From assembly GCF_000975155.1 (NCBI RefSeq), contig NZ_BBRG01000001.1, positions 1,719,647-1,783,646 on the forward strand: a stretch of 64,000 nucleotides of DNA. The letters are read 5' to 3'. Both the position numbers and the translations under genes were made by a program. Source of the stretch: Demequina globuliformis. GTDB taxonomy: Bacteria > Actinomycetota > Actinomycetes > Actinomycetales > Demequinaceae. The notes beneath the pieces are model-generated. The model was not told the origin of the DNA, searched no databases, and was given only the letters and a program-made list of their open reading frames with translations. Shown here piece after piece: positions 1 through 8,794 of this stretch. Position 1 is the stretch's first letter. Every line of letters begins with the position of its first letter.

Positions 1-1
1 A

Positions 2-760
2 TCAAAGGACGTCATCCCGCTCGTTGCCGCGCTGGAGATCGAGCAGCCGACGCGCCAGCGCGTCCTCGTCCTGTCGGATTCCGGTGATGCAATCTCCGCG
101 GCACTGATGTCGACGGACGGGACGGAGGTGCTCTCCACTGCGGGTGAACTCGTGGGGCAGGGTCGCCCGGCCGCACGCACGACTGGGGTCCGGGCCGTAG
201 GGTTCGACAGTCTGACGACCGTCATTGCGGGCGTCGTGGGTGGCAGCCCCGAGGCCCCGCAGGGCCTCGCCGACTGGGGCATTGGAGTAGTGGTGGCAGC
301 GCCGGGCGCCGACCGGGCCGTTTCCGCACTGGCGCAGTCGGACGCATTGCAACTGCTGGGATCATCGGATCGCGGAACCACGTGGCGGGTAGCGCGACCC
401 GGGTCCGACGTGCCGGTCTCGCGCGCCTGGGTCGAGGACTCCGAGGGGCCCGTCACCGCAGTCGAGATGGGCCGGTCGGGTGGCTCCGTCGACCTTGAGG
501 AGCCGGTCACCGGAACTGTGGTGCTTGCCAACAGTGCGGACCAGGCGTGGACGGCGACCCTGAACGGGCGTGCGCTCGAGCCCGTCGAGGACGACCTGGG
601 TCGCGCCGCATTTGCCGTGGACGGTTCCGGCACCCTGCGGCTCGCGTACGACGATGCCCCGCACCGGGTGTGGTGGTGGGTGTCGCTGATCGCCGTGGCG
701 TGGGCCTGCATTGGATCGATTCCGCTGCCCACACGACTGTTTAGGGAGACGCGCGCATGA
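2..760 (+). CDS. C-terminal part of a large membrane glycosyltransferase (GT2-like), 5' end outside window
   Basis: The reading frame is open from base 2 with no start, so the window enters inside a gene. Only the last ~252 residues are visible. They form a soluble beta-rich segment and then one strong transmembrane helix near the C-terminus (WWWVSLIAVAWACIGSIPL) with a short basic tail. Its ATGA stop overlaps the DUF5719 start. In actinobacteria the gene before DUF5719 is normally a ~1000-residue family 2 glycosyltransferase with many membrane helices and a C-terminal domain of this kind. The GT2 call rests on that context, because the catalytic domain is outside the window. Confidence 0.6.
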   Translation, partial: SKDVIPLVAALEIEQPTRQRVLVLSDSGDAISAALMSTDGTEVLSTAGELVGQGRPAARTTGVRAVGFDSLTTVIAGVVGGSPEAPQGLADWGIGVVVAAPGADRAVSALAQSDALQLLGSSDRGTTWRVARPGSDVPVSRAWVEDSEGPVTAVEMGRSGGSVDLEEPVTGTVVLANSADQAWTATLNGRALEPVEDDLGRAAFAVDGSGTLRLAYDDAPHRVWWWVSLIAVAWACIGSIPLPTRLFRETRA

Positions 761-2064
761 AGTGGACCGCTGCTATCCCCGTGGCATTGGCAGTCGGAGC
801 CGTCGTGGCCGCCTCGACGGTCTCCGTTCCCGCCGCTCACGAGGGATCCGTACCCGTGATCACGACGGTCGCAGTCGAGCCGTCGAACCAGCCCGCCGTG
901 TGCCCTGGGCCGCTTGAGGTGCCCGTAGGTGAGATCTCAAGTGGGGACGATGCCCTTGACTCGTCCTCGGAGGACCGAACGTTGTGGGTGTCGCCTGACC
1001 CGTCAGGCGAGGTAGGTGACGGAGACCTCGTCGACGCGACTGTCGCGACGTCGATGGAACGGGTGGGCGGCGGCGACATCGCGTCCCTCGCCGGGACGAC
1101 CTGCACGCCGCCGCGCCAGGACCAGTGGATCGTTGCAGGGTCGACTGCGGTGGGGTCGTCCGCCCGGCTGGTTCTGAGCAACCCCTCGGAAGCAACGGTG
1201 CGCGTCACGGTGTCGCTCTTTGGGCCCGTCAGCGTCGACGGCCGTGAGTCGTTCACCACTGCCGTGGGTGCTGGCGCGCAGGAGACGGTGTTGCTCGAGA
1301 GCGTTGAGCCCGAGCTCCCTGCGCTGGCGGTGCGGGTCCAGGCGGGTGGCGTCGGCATCGCGACCGCATTGCAGGACTCACGTTTGGACGGGTTCGTCGC
1401 GGCGGGAACGGACTGGGCTACCGCGTCGGCCTCTGGCACCGACCTCCTTGTCCCCATCGCTGGCCCGTCCTCAACGCAACAACCGGCGTCACTGCGGTTG
1501 GTCGCCCCTGAGGATGCCCAGGTATCCCTGAGCATGTGGGGAGAATCTGGCACTCGCGAGTGGCTCGACGGGCAGACCCTGGACCTGGAGGCCGGGCTCG
1601 TGACTGACGTGACCGTGCCAGCGGGGGAGTGGGGCGCCGTGCGAGTCGAGTCTGATACCCCCGTGAGTGCTGCTGCGCTCACGCGCTCGGGGTACGAGTT
1701 GGGGGAGGACGCGCTGCCGGCCGCGGACCTCGCGTGGACGCCCGCGCAGGCCGTGGGGAACGCGACGCCGCGCGCCGTCGTGGTGCCTGAGGGAGACGTG
1801 ACGGTGGTCGCTACGGCTCCGGAAGGCACCGCACTCACGCTGACTGACACGGCCGGCGATGTCCTCGTGGACGAGACCGTGCACGGTGAGTATGTGCACG
1901 CCTTTGCCCTGTCGGTACCGGCCGGCACGGTGCTCCGTAGTGACTCCCATGCCACCTGGGCCCTTCATGTGAGGGACGGCGGTTTCATCACCACGCTCAC
2001 TCCGCGGCCGGTCGAGCGCGTTGCGCAAGAGGTGGCCATCGAGCCCGGCACCTACGTCAACTAG
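757..2064 (+). CDS. DUF5719 family exported protein
   Basis: A 435-residue protein with an N-terminal hydrophobic segment (residues ~5-27, ending VSVPAA) that looks like a signal peptide or signal anchor, followed by an all-beta extracellular region. Repeated phrases of the type 'RLVLSNPSEATVRVTVSLFG' and '...APEDAQVSLSMWG' are characteristic of DUF5719. It starts inside the stop of the preceding glycosyltransferase (ATGA), so the two are probably translationally coupled and act together in envelope polysaccharide or glycoprotein assembly. No catalytic motif is visible and the molecular function is unknown. Confidence 0.8.
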   Translation: MKWTAAIPVALAVGAVVAASTVSVPAAHEGSVPVITTVAVEPSNQPAVCPGPLEVPVGEISSGDDALDSSSEDRTLWVSPDPSGEVGDGDLVDATVATSMERVGGGDIASLAGTTCTPPRQDQWIVAGSTAVGSSARLVLSNPSEATVRVTVSLFGPVSVDGRESFTTAVGAGAQETVLLESVEPELPALAVRVQAGGVGIATALQDSRLDGFVAAGTDWATASASGTDLLVPIAGPSSTQQPASLRLVAPEDAQVSLSMWGESGTREWLDGQTLDLEAGLVTDVTVPAGEWGAVRVESDTPVSAAALTRSGYELGEDALPAADLAWTPAQAVGNATPRAVVVPEGDVTVVATAPEGTALTLTDTAGDVLVDETVHGEYVHAFALSVPAGTVLRSDSHATWALHVRDGGFITTLTPRPVERVAQEVAIEPGTYVN

Positions 2065-2097
2065 GGCAGGCTGCGACCTCGAAGAGGCATCGGCCCG

Positions 2098-2502
2098 TTA
2101 TGCGCCCCTGCCGTAGTCGGGGTCGATTTCATCGGCTGGCCGGCCGAGCAGATGCGCGACGTTCTCCGTCACCACATCGCGTACCAAGTCCGCGAGGTCC
2201 TCCACCGCTGCGCGCTGCTCCAGCGGTCGTCGGTAGAGCACAATGCGCGCGGGGTGACCCATATCCGAAGGGAACAGGCGGGCCAAGGGGACGCCTTCTT
2301 CCCAGGGCGTCGGGTCCGACGGCGGCACGTCTTCGGTGCCGAATTCGACCTTGCCCCACGCGCGGCCCCAACGCGGTTCTAGGCGCGCGGCCGCGTCGCG
2401 GACGTACTCATCGAAGACCTCCGCGCGCGATCGCCACGCGGGGGCGTCATAGGGCAGCACCGGAGCCCGCAGGCCCCTGCCGTGCCGGTCGCGGCGCACC
2501 AT
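2098..2502 (-). CDS. Zincin-like 'metallopeptidase family' protein, active-site motif degenerate
   Basis: 134 residues from an ATG (MVRRDRHGRG) that fits the conserved start of this actinobacterial family; a longer in-frame start exists at 2586 but would run into the neighbouring gene. The sequence WEEGVPLARLFP and the C-terminal helix place it in the minimal zincin family (PF06262-like). Where that family has HExxHxxG, this protein reads ENVAHLLG: first His and catalytic Glu are replaced, and only the second His and the Gly remain. It is probably not an active zinc peptidase. It faces away from the DUF3499 gene, sharing a short divergent promoter region, as in mycobacterial Rv3258c/Rv3259. 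Confidence 0.75.
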   Translation of the reverse strand: MVRRDRHGRGLRAPVLPYDAPAWRSRAEVFDEYVRDAAARLEPRWGRAWGKVEFGTEDVPPSDPTPWEEGVPLARLFPSDMGHPARIVLYRRPLEQRAAVEDLADLVRDVVTENVAHLLGRPADEIDPDYGRGA

Positions 2503-2575
2503 GGAATCGAGGCTACCGCGAGGGGTTCGGCGCGCCTGCATCGCACACCCGGGCGGCCCAGATACCGTCCGATGT

Positions 2576-2938
2576 GTGAAGTCCACCCGTCAATGCTCCC
2601 GGACCAGCTGCGCCCTGCCGGCCGCGGCGACGCTTACCTATGTGTACGAGGATTCGACCGTGGTGGTGGGGCAGATGGCGGCTCAGGCCGAGCCGCACAG
2701 TTACGACCTGTGCGCGGACCACGCGGAGAGGTTCACGGCGCCCCGTGGGTGGGACGTCGTCCACATCCACCAGGACCTGGTGGACCCCGGCCCCAGTCCG
2801 GACGACCTCGATGCTCTGGCCCGAGCAGTGCGCGAGGCGGGCCGCCCTCCAGCCCCCGTCGCCCCTGCACCGCCGTCAGCGCCGGTGGCGTCCGAACCGC
2901 GTCGCGGCCACCTGCGCGTCGTCTCCTCGGAAGGTTAA
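2576..2938 (+). CDS. DUF3499 family protein, Cys-rich
   Basis: 120 residues from a GTG (VKSTRQCSRTSC). The start was chosen because the family begins with this Cys-containing segment, and the longer frame reaches into the divergent gene. The cysteines of CSRTSC and a later C-x2-H (DLCADHAERF) could make a zinc-ribbon-like site. The C-terminal third is Pro/Ala-rich and ends in a basic LRVV segment. It lies 17 bp before manB, an order conserved in actinobacteria including mycobacteria (Rv3258c-manB). Function unknown. Confidence 0.8.
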   Translation: MKSTRQCSRTSCALPAAATLTYVYEDSTVVVGQMAAQAEPHSYDLCADHAERFTAPRGWDVVHIHQDLVDPGPSPDDLDALARAVREAGRPPAPVAPAPPSAPVASEPRRGHLRVVSSEG

Positions 2939-2955
2939 GCCGATACCCTGGGCGC

Positions 2956-4374
2956 GTGAGTGACGCACCCGACCTGACCGGCCTGATTAAGGCGTACGAC
3001 GTCCGCGGCATTGTGGGCGAATCCTTGACCGACGATGTCGCGACCGCCATAGGGGCGGCCTTCGCGGACGCCGTGGTGCTCCCCGACGGTGAATCCACGG
3101 TCGTCATCGGGCATGACATGCGCGACTCTGGCCCTGGACTGATGGCCGCGATCGCGGTGGGGCTCACCGCCCGCGCCGTGAATGTCGTGAGCATCGGTTT
3201 GTGCTCGACGGACGGCCTGTACCACGCATCCGGCGTGCTGGACCTCCCGGGCGTCATGATCACCGCCTCCCATAACCCGGCCGCCTACAACGGTATGAAG
3301 TTGTGCCGCTCGCGCGCGCGGGCTGTGGGTGAAAACACGGGCCTGGGCGACGTGCGCACGTTGGCGTCCCGGTACTTGAAGTCGGGGATCGACGAGGCCG
3401 AGGAGCGCGGCACGGTCACGAGCCGCGACATGCTCGCCGACTATGCAGCCTTCTTGCGCGACCTGGTGCCGCTCGAGGGGATCCGACCGCTCAAGGTCGT
3501 GGTCGATGCCGCCAACGCCATGGCTGGGCACACCGTGCCAGCAGTCCTGGGTACCGAGGCGGGGTTGCCCGCCCTGCCGCTTGAGATCATCCCGTTGTAC
3601 TTCGACTTGGACGGCACCTTCCCCAACCACGAGGCCAACCCGCTGGACCCTGCCAACCTGGTCGACCTGCAGGCCGCCGTGCGCGAGCACGGCGCGGACA
3701 TCGGCCTCGCGTTCGACGGAGACGCCGACCGGTGCTTCGCGGTCGACGAGCGCGGTGAGGTGGTGCCGGCGTCCGCCATCACCGCGTTGGTGGGGCTGCG
3801 AGAAACAGCCCGCGAGCGTGCACAGGGCCGCGACGCGACGGTCATTCACAATCTGATCTCCTCCCGCGCCGTCCCCGAGCAGCTCGAGGAGGCCGGAGCC
3901 ACCCCCGTCCGGTCGCGCGTGGGTCACAGCTTCATCAAGGCCCAAATGGCGGAACTCAATGCGGTGTTTGGCGGTGAGCACTCCGCGCACTTTTACTTCC
4001 GCGACTTCTTCTTCGCGGACTCGGGCATGCTTGCCGCGATGCACGTGCTCGCCGCGCTCGGCACTCACGACGGGCCGCTCAGCGCGCTGCTGGAGCGTCA
4101 CAACCCCTACGCGGCATCGGGCGAAATCAACTCGACGGTGGCCGATGCTGCGGCGGCCCGCGCCCGCATCCGCGCCGCCTTCGACGGCGACGGCGTGAGC
4201 GTGGACGAGCTGGATGGGCTGACGCTCAGCCACTGGGACAGCGAGCCGCGCTGGTGGGCGAACGTGCGCGCCTCCAATACTGAGCCGTTGCTACGCCTCA
4301 ACGTCGAAGCCGCGGATCCGGCCACCATGGAGCGCCAACGCGACGCCCTCCTGAGCGTGATTCGCGAGGTCTGA
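2956..4374 (+). CDS. manB: Phosphomannomutase/phosphoglucomutase
   Basis: 472 residues from GTG (VSDAPDLTGLIKAYDVRGIVG). It interconverts mannose-6-P and mannose-1-P (or the glucose pair), feeding GDP-mannose for envelope glycans. All alpha-D-phosphohexomutase landmarks are present: the N-terminal KAYDVRG, the phosphoserine loop TASHNPAAYNGMK, the Mg2+ loop DGDADRC, the sugar-binding GEHSAHFYFRD and the C-terminal phosphate loop RASNTEPLLRLN. The frame stays open about 470 bp upstream, but that part overlaps DUF3499 in another frame and is not family-like. Its stop is one base before the next gene's ATG, indicating an operon with the CDF transporter and ahcY. Confidence 0.92.
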   Translation: MSDAPDLTGLIKAYDVRGIVGESLTDDVATAIGAAFADAVVLPDGESTVVIGHDMRDSGPGLMAAIAVGLTARAVNVVSIGLCSTDGLYHASGVLDLPGVMITASHNPAAYNGMKLCRSRARAVGENTGLGDVRTLASRYLKSGIDEAEERGTVTSRDMLADYAAFLRDLVPLEGIRPLKVVVDAANAMAGHTVPAVLGTEAGLPALPLEIIPLYFDLDGTFPNHEANPLDPANLVDLQAAVREHGADIGLAFDGDADRCFAVDERGEVVPASAITALVGLRETARERAQGRDATVIHNLISSRAVPEQLEEAGATPVRSRVGHSFIKAQMAELNAVFGGEHSAHFYFRDFFFADSGMLAAMHVLAALGTHDGPLSALLERHNPYAASGEINSTVADAAAARARIRAAFDGDGVSVDELDGLTLSHWDSEPRWWANVRASNTEPLLRLNVEAADPATMERQRDALLSVIREV

Positions 4375-4375
4375 C

Positions 4376-5335
4376 ATGAGCGCTGAGGGCACCGTGACGC
4401 AGAGCCACGCCGCCGAGGGCGGCACCAAGGCGATCATGGCTGCGCTCAGCGCCAACCTGGGCATCGGCGTGACGAAGTTCGGCGCGTGGGCTCTCACAGG
4501 AGCCTCGTCGATGCTTGCCGAAGCGATCCACTCGGTGGTCGACTCCGGCAACCAGATCCTGTTGCTCGTGGGCAAACGTCAGGCCCTCAAGGCTGCCGAC
4601 ACGACCCACCCCTTCGGGTACGCCCGCAACCGCTATTACTACGCGTTCCTGGTGGCGGTCATGCTCTTCACGGCCGGGGGACTGTTCTCGTTGTTCGAGG
4701 CCTGGGAGAAGTTCCAGGATCCCGAACCCATTGACAGTTGGGTCTGGGTGCCTGTGGTGGTGCTGCTCGTCGCGATGGCGATGGAGACTGCATCGCTGCG
4801 GACTGCGATTCGCGAGGCCAACGAGGTGCGCGGCGATCTGGGGTGGTTCGAGTACATTCGCCGCTCGCGGTCGCCCGAGATCCCGGTGATCTTGCTCGAG
4901 GACTCCGCGGCGTTGGCCGGTCTGGTGTTCGCGTTGTTCGGCATCTCCATGACCATCGTGACCGGCGACGGCATGTGGGACGCGGTCGGGACGGCGCTGA
5001 TTGGCCTCCTGCTCCTGACCAACGCCATCATCCTTGCGCGCGAGACCAAGTCGCTGCTGATGGGTGAGTCCGTCACGGAAGAAGACCTCGCCAAGATTCG
5101 CGGTGCTTTCGCAGCCTCGCCCCTGAGCGACGTCATCCACCTGCGGACCATGCACCTGGGGCCGGATGACGTGATGATCGCCGCTAAGGTGGGGGTCGCT
5201 CCGGGCGCCACGATTGATGATGTCGCGGCGCACATCGATGATGCGGAGCGCCGCATCCGGGCCGCCGTGCCCGCCGCCCGCCTGATCTACATCGAACCCG
5301 ACCTGCGACATGCCCTCAAGGAGCCAGACGCGTGA
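4376..5335 (+). CDS. Cation diffusion facilitator (CDF) transporter
   Basis: 319 residues, the usual size of a CDF metal/proton antiporter exporting Zn2+, Fe2+ or Mn2+. Six predicted membrane helices occupy residues ~15-210. Metal-site residues are visible in TM2 ([11 protein letters not shown], HxxxD) and TM5 ([10 protein letters not shown], ExxD-like), and the [12 protein letters not shown] loop is typical. A cytosolic ferredoxin-like domain follows (~215-319, [20 protein letters not shown]). It sits between manB and ahcY, overlapping ahcY by 4 bp (GTGA). Many actinobacteria instead have tobH, a SIS-domain gene, after manB. Metal specificity cannot be read from the sequence. Confidence 0.85.
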   Translation: MSAEGTVTQSHAAEGGTKAIMAALSANLGIGVTKFGAWALTGASSMLAEAIHSVVDSGNQILLLVGKRQALKAADTTHPFGYARNRYYYAFLVAVMLFTAGGLFSLFEAWEKFQDPEPIDSWVWVPVVVLLVAMAMETASLRTAIREANEVRGDLGWFEYIRRSRSPEIPVILLEDSAALAGLVFALFGISMTIVTGDGMWDAVGTALIGLLLLTNAIILARETKSLLMGESVTEEDLAKIRGAFAASPLSDVIHLRTMHLGPDDVMIAAKVGVAPGATIDDVAAHIDDAERRIRAAVPAARLIYIEPDLRHALKEPDA

Positions 5336-6777
5336 CTGACCTCGACTACACCATCGCCGACCTCGCCCTCGCGGAGGCCGGCCGCCACCAGATTCGCTTG
5401 GCTGAGATCGAGATGCCGGGCCTCATGGGCCTGCGCGCGGAGTATGGCGACGCTCAGCCACTCAAGGGCGCTCGCATCGCGGGATCGCTGCACATGACCA
5501 CCCAGACGGCGGTGTTGATCGAGACTCTGACCGCCTTGGGCGCCGAGGTGCGCTGGGCGTCGTGCAACATCTTCTCCACGCAGGACGACGCCGCCGCGGC
5601 GATCGTGGTGGGCGACGGCACCTACTCTGCCCCCGCCGGCGTACCGGTGTTCGCCATCAAGGGCGAGACGATCGAGGAGTATTGGCAGTACACGGACCAG
5701 ATCCTCACCTGGGCGGGGCACGACGGCCCCACGATCATCCTTGACGACGGTGGCGACGCCACGCTGTTGGTCCATGAAGGCGTGAAGGCCGAGCGCGAGG
5801 GCGCGGTCCCGGCTCCGGTGGACGAGGACGACCCCGCGTACAACGCTGAAGTGGAGGGGATGCGGAAGGTCCTGCGTCGCTCGCTCGCGGCGGACCCGAC
5901 CCGCTTCACGCGCATGGCTGCCGGCATCGTTGGCGTGAGCGAGGAGACCACCACGGGTGTGCACCGCCTGGATCAGATGCACGCGCGCGGCGAACTGCTG
6001 TTCCCAGCGATCAACGTCAACGACTCGGTCACCAAGTCCAAGTTCGACAACCGCTATGGCATTCGCCACTCGCTCCCTGACGGCATCAACCGCGCGACCG
6101 ATGTGCTGATGGGCGGCAAGGTCGCCTTTGTCGCCGGTTACGGCGACGTTGGAAAGGGCGCGGCCGAGGCGTTGCGTGGCCAGGGCGCCCGCGTCATCGT
6201 GTCCGAGGTCGACCCCATCTGCGCATTGCAGGCCGTGATGGACGGGTACGAAGTTGCGCGCATTGAGGACGTCGTTGAACGCGCGGACTTCTTCATCACC
6301 ACCACCGGCAACAAGGACATCATTCGCGTCGAGCACATGGCGGCGATGAAGGACAAGGCCATCGTGGGCAATGTGGGCCACTTCGACAACGAGATCGACA
6401 TGGCGGGCCTCGCACGCTCTGGCGCCAAGCACCAGCCCATCAAGCCGCAGGTAGACGAGTGGACGTTCGCAGACGGTCACAGCGTCATCATCCTGTCGGA
6501 AGGCCGCCTGCTGAATCTCGGCAATGCGACTGGCCACCCCAGCTTTGTGATGAGCACCTCGTTCGCGAACCAGGTCCTCGCGCAAATTGAACTGTGGAAC
6601 AACCTCGACGCGTACCCGCTGGGTGTGCACCGCCTTCCCAAGGTGCTCGACGAGAAGGTGGCGCGGACGCACCTGGATGCGCTGGGCGTCCGTCTGTCAG
6701 AGCTCACCGAGGATCAGGCCAGCTACCTGGGTGTCCCGCAGCACGGCCCCTTCAAGCCCGAGCACTACCGGTACTGA
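5332..6777 (+). CDS. ahcY: Adenosylhomocysteinase (S-adenosyl-L-homocysteine hydrolase)
   Basis: 481 residues from GTG. It cleaves S-adenosylhomocysteine to homocysteine and adenosine in the methyl cycle. Diagnostic segments: [32 protein letters not shown], the catalytic stretch [15 protein letters not shown] (Lys and Asp), the NAD+ loop GYGDVGKG, and the C-terminal [10 protein letters not shown] that closes over NAD+. Length matches the bacterial/mycobacterial long form (~480-495). The start overlaps the CDF stop (GTGA), so translation is coupled. No SAH or SAM riboswitch can fit upstream because the gene is internal to the operon. Confidence 0.95.
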   Translation: MTDLDYTIADLALAEAGRHQIRLAEIEMPGLMGLRAEYGDAQPLKGARIAGSLHMTTQTAVLIETLTALGAEVRWASCNIFSTQDDAAAAIVVGDGTYSAPAGVPVFAIKGETIEEYWQYTDQILTWAGHDGPTIILDDGGDATLLVHEGVKAEREGAVPAPVDEDDPAYNAEVEGMRKVLRRSLAADPTRFTRMAAGIVGVSEETTTGVHRLDQMHARGELLFPAINVNDSVTKSKFDNRYGIRHSLPDGINRATDVLMGGKVAFVAGYGDVGKGAAEALRGQGARVIVSEVDPICALQAVMDGYEVARIEDVVERADFFITTTGNKDIIRVEHMAAMKDKAIVGNVGHFDNEIDMAGLARSGAKHQPIKPQVDEWTFADGHSVIILSEGRLLNLGNATGHPSFVMSTSFANQVLAQIELWNNLDAYPLGVHRLPKVLDEKVARTHLDALGVRLSELTEDQASYLGVPQHGPFKPEHYRY

Positions 6778-6927
6778 GGCGGCGGTACTGAGCAGGCTGT
6801 ACTGGGCCGGGCCGACGCGAGCGTCGCCTAGCGGTTCCTGGGTGTCTGGGGGATGCTGGCATCGGGCCGATGCCCACTGGCCGGGGCAGCGCCGCCCGGC
6901 TGGGCGACCCCACCGGAAGGCGTGCTG

Positions 6928-7746
6928 TCAGGCGTCCGGTAGCCCGTACGGCAGGGCCGTCACCCGTGCGTCCTCCGACGCGCGGCGTTCCTGGCGCCTC
7001 ATCTCTATTGCGTACTCGCGTGAGCCGCGGGCGGCGAGGACTGCCGCGATGACGTACTCAGGATGCGCGTCTGCGGGCGGGGGCGGTGACACGTACTCGA
7101 GCACGCGCGCAGTGATGTCGGTGCCCAGGCGAGCACGGGAGTCGGGACGCAATTGCGGCGCACGCATCAAGAAGGTGCGGCTCGTGAGCGCAAGCCCGTC
7201 CGGGAGGCGGCGAATGTCCGCGGATGTGGCCCACGGAGCAAGGTGGGCCGGCATGGGCACCGGCGGTTGCGGTTTGGGGGCGCCGCGCGTCCGCATGGCG
7301 AAGGTCCCCGCGAGCATGTCGCCCACCCGCTTGCCGCGCGCGGACAGCATCGATGCGGTGATAGCGATCATGCCGAGCGTGACGTAGATCTCGATCAGGC
7401 CCACAAAGGCGCGGATGAACGCGTGCCTAAACGAGATGGGGCCACCGTCGTCGCGCACGGTGCGTACTCCGACCGCGAGGTGACCCAGCGAGCGGCCCCG
7501 GCTCAGTGTCTCCACGAGTGCGGGAACCAAGACCAACAACGACACGATCATGATGATGGTCAGCGCAGCAGCCGCTGCGCCGTTGAGATACTGCGCGACG
7601 GTATTGTCGACGACCGTCATCACGGCAATGGCAGCGGCGCCGTACACCAGCACGTCGATGACGCCAGAGAGCATGCGCATCGGCACCGGAGCCGCGCCCG
7701 TGCTAAGCGCGACGCCTTCTCCAATGAGGATCTCGTCTTCGTCCAC
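6928..7746 (-). CDS. RDD family membrane protein
   Basis: 272 residues from GTG. The RDD domain covers residues ~20-150: PVPMRMLSGVIDVLVYG in the first helix, an Asp/Arg pattern at the start of TM1, and a second hydrophobic pair (LTIIMIVSLLVLVPAL). The C-terminal ~100 residues are soluble and rich in Pro and Arg. It is divergent from the SpoIIM-like gene, with about 45 bp between starts; RDD and SpoIIM genes are commonly paired beside MoxR/DUF58 in actinobacteria. A role in membrane remodelling or transport is inference. The 150 bp between ahcY and this gene holds nothing recognisable. Confidence 0.8.
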   Translation of the reverse strand: MDEDEILIGEGVALSTGAAPVPMRMLSGVIDVLVYGAAAIAVMTVVDNTVAQYLNGAAAAALTIIMIVSLLVLVPALVETLSRGRSLGHLAVGVRTVRDDGGPISFRHAFIRAFVGLIEIYVTLGMIAITASMLSARGKRVGDMLAGTFAMRTRGAPKPQPPVPMPAHLAPWATSADIRRLPDGLALTSRTFLMRAPQLRPDSRARLGTDITARVLEYVSPPPPADAHPEYVIAAVLAARGSREYAIEMRRQERRASEDARVTALPYGLPDA

Positions 7747-7789
7747 AGTTATGCCCCCTGATAGGCCGGTTGTATGGCATCGTAGCGGC

Positions 7790-8785
7790 GTGGACGTCGA
7801 TGCCTTCTCTCAAGCACGCGCAGGTCGTTGGGCGCGCCTCAAGGAACTGTCAGGCCAGCGTCGCCTCACGGGAGCGGAAGCGGACGAGCTGACGCGGCTG
7901 TACCAATCCACCGCCGGGGACCTCGCGGCGGTGCGCTCCGCGGCCCCCGACCCCGCCGTGGTCTCGCGGCTATCGATGTTGTTGGCGTCTGCCCGCGTGT
8001 GGCTCACCGGCGGCCACGAATCCTCCACTCGCTCTATCCGTCACTTTGTGCTGCTGTCACTGCCGGCAGCGCTGTATCGCGTGCGCTGGTGGGGCGTCGC
8101 GGTGACGTTCGTGGTGATCATTGGCGGGGCGCTCAGCGCCTGGTACCTCCTCACGCACCCCGAGGCCATGGACGCGCTCGCCTCTCCGGCCGAACGCGCG
8201 CAGTACGCCAGCTACGAGTTCGCGAACTACTACGTCGAGTACGACTCGACATCCTTCGCTGCCCGCGTGTGGACCAATAACTGGTTCATCGCGGCCCAGT
8301 GCATTGCGCTGGGGATCACAGGCATCTACCCAGCTTTCCTCATGTTCAACACGATCTTGCAGTTGGGAACTGCCGCGGCCATCATGGCGGAGGCTGGCTA
8401 CTTCTCGATCTTCCTGCAACTGATCAGCCCCCACGGCCTCCTCGAACTGTCCGCCGTGTTTGTGGCCGCCGGGGCTGGCCTGAGGCTGTTCTGGACACTC
8501 CTGTCGCCCGGGCCTCGCACCAGAGGCACCGCCCTAGCTCAGGAGGGACGCACGGCGTTTGGGGTGGCCGTGGGACTCGCAGTCGTCCTGCTGATCTCCG
8601 GGCTGATCGAGGGCTACATCACGGGCTCAGGCCTGCCGTGGTCAGTCAAGGTCGTCATCGGCGTCATCGCCGTCGCAGCTTTCTGGATCTACATCTTCGT
8701 GGTCGGACGCTACGCGACGGCGCTCAACGCTACGGGTGACGTGGACGGCGACTTCGCGACCGCGAAGGTCCAGGTGGCCGCTTGA
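7790..8785 (+). CDS. Stage II sporulation protein M-like (SpoIIM/DUF95) membrane protein
   Basis: 331 residues from GTG (VDVDAFSQARAGRWARL), the conserved family start; an in-frame ATG at 7751 is possible but adds residues not typical of the family. The soluble N-terminal helical part contains LTGAEADELTRLYQSTAGDLAAVRS, followed by about five membrane helices with the signature NNWFIAAQCIALGITGIYPAFLMFNT. In Bacillus SpoIIM acts in engulfment, but non-sporulating actinobacteria keep this homologue beside MoxR-DUF58 genes. It is convergent with the DUF58 gene, with 9 bp between stops. Confidence 0.82.
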   Translation: MDVDAFSQARAGRWARLKELSGQRRLTGAEADELTRLYQSTAGDLAAVRSAAPDPAVVSRLSMLLASARVWLTGGHESSTRSIRHFVLLSLPAALYRVRWWGVAVTFVVIIGGALSAWYLLTHPEAMDALASPAERAQYASYEFANYYVEYDSTSFAARVWTNNWFIAAQCIALGITGIYPAFLMFNTILQLGTAAAIMAEAGYFSIFLQLISPHGLLELSAVFVAAGAGLRLFWTLLSPGPRTRGTALAQEGRTAFGVAVGLAVVLLISGLIEGYITGSGLPWSVKVVIGVIAVAAFWIYIFVVGRYATALNATGDVDGDFATAKVQVAA

Positions 8786-8794
8786 CCGGGTTGG

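Noticed and set aside
837-1955. 372-codon minus-strand frame opposite DUF5719
   Set aside because: Ser/Thr-rich mirror of a real gene, with no ribosome-binding site or family features.
2482-2955. N-terminal extension of manB by ~158 codons
   Set aside because: It covers DUF3499 in another frame, and the conserved phosphomannomutase start is at GTG 2956.
5250-5335. SAH/SAM riboswitch for ahcY
   Set aside because: ahcY starts inside the stop of the preceding gene, leaving no untranslated leader.
5287-6672. 461-codon minus-strand frame opposite ahcY
   Set aside because: Mirror of ahcY; no coherent domain.
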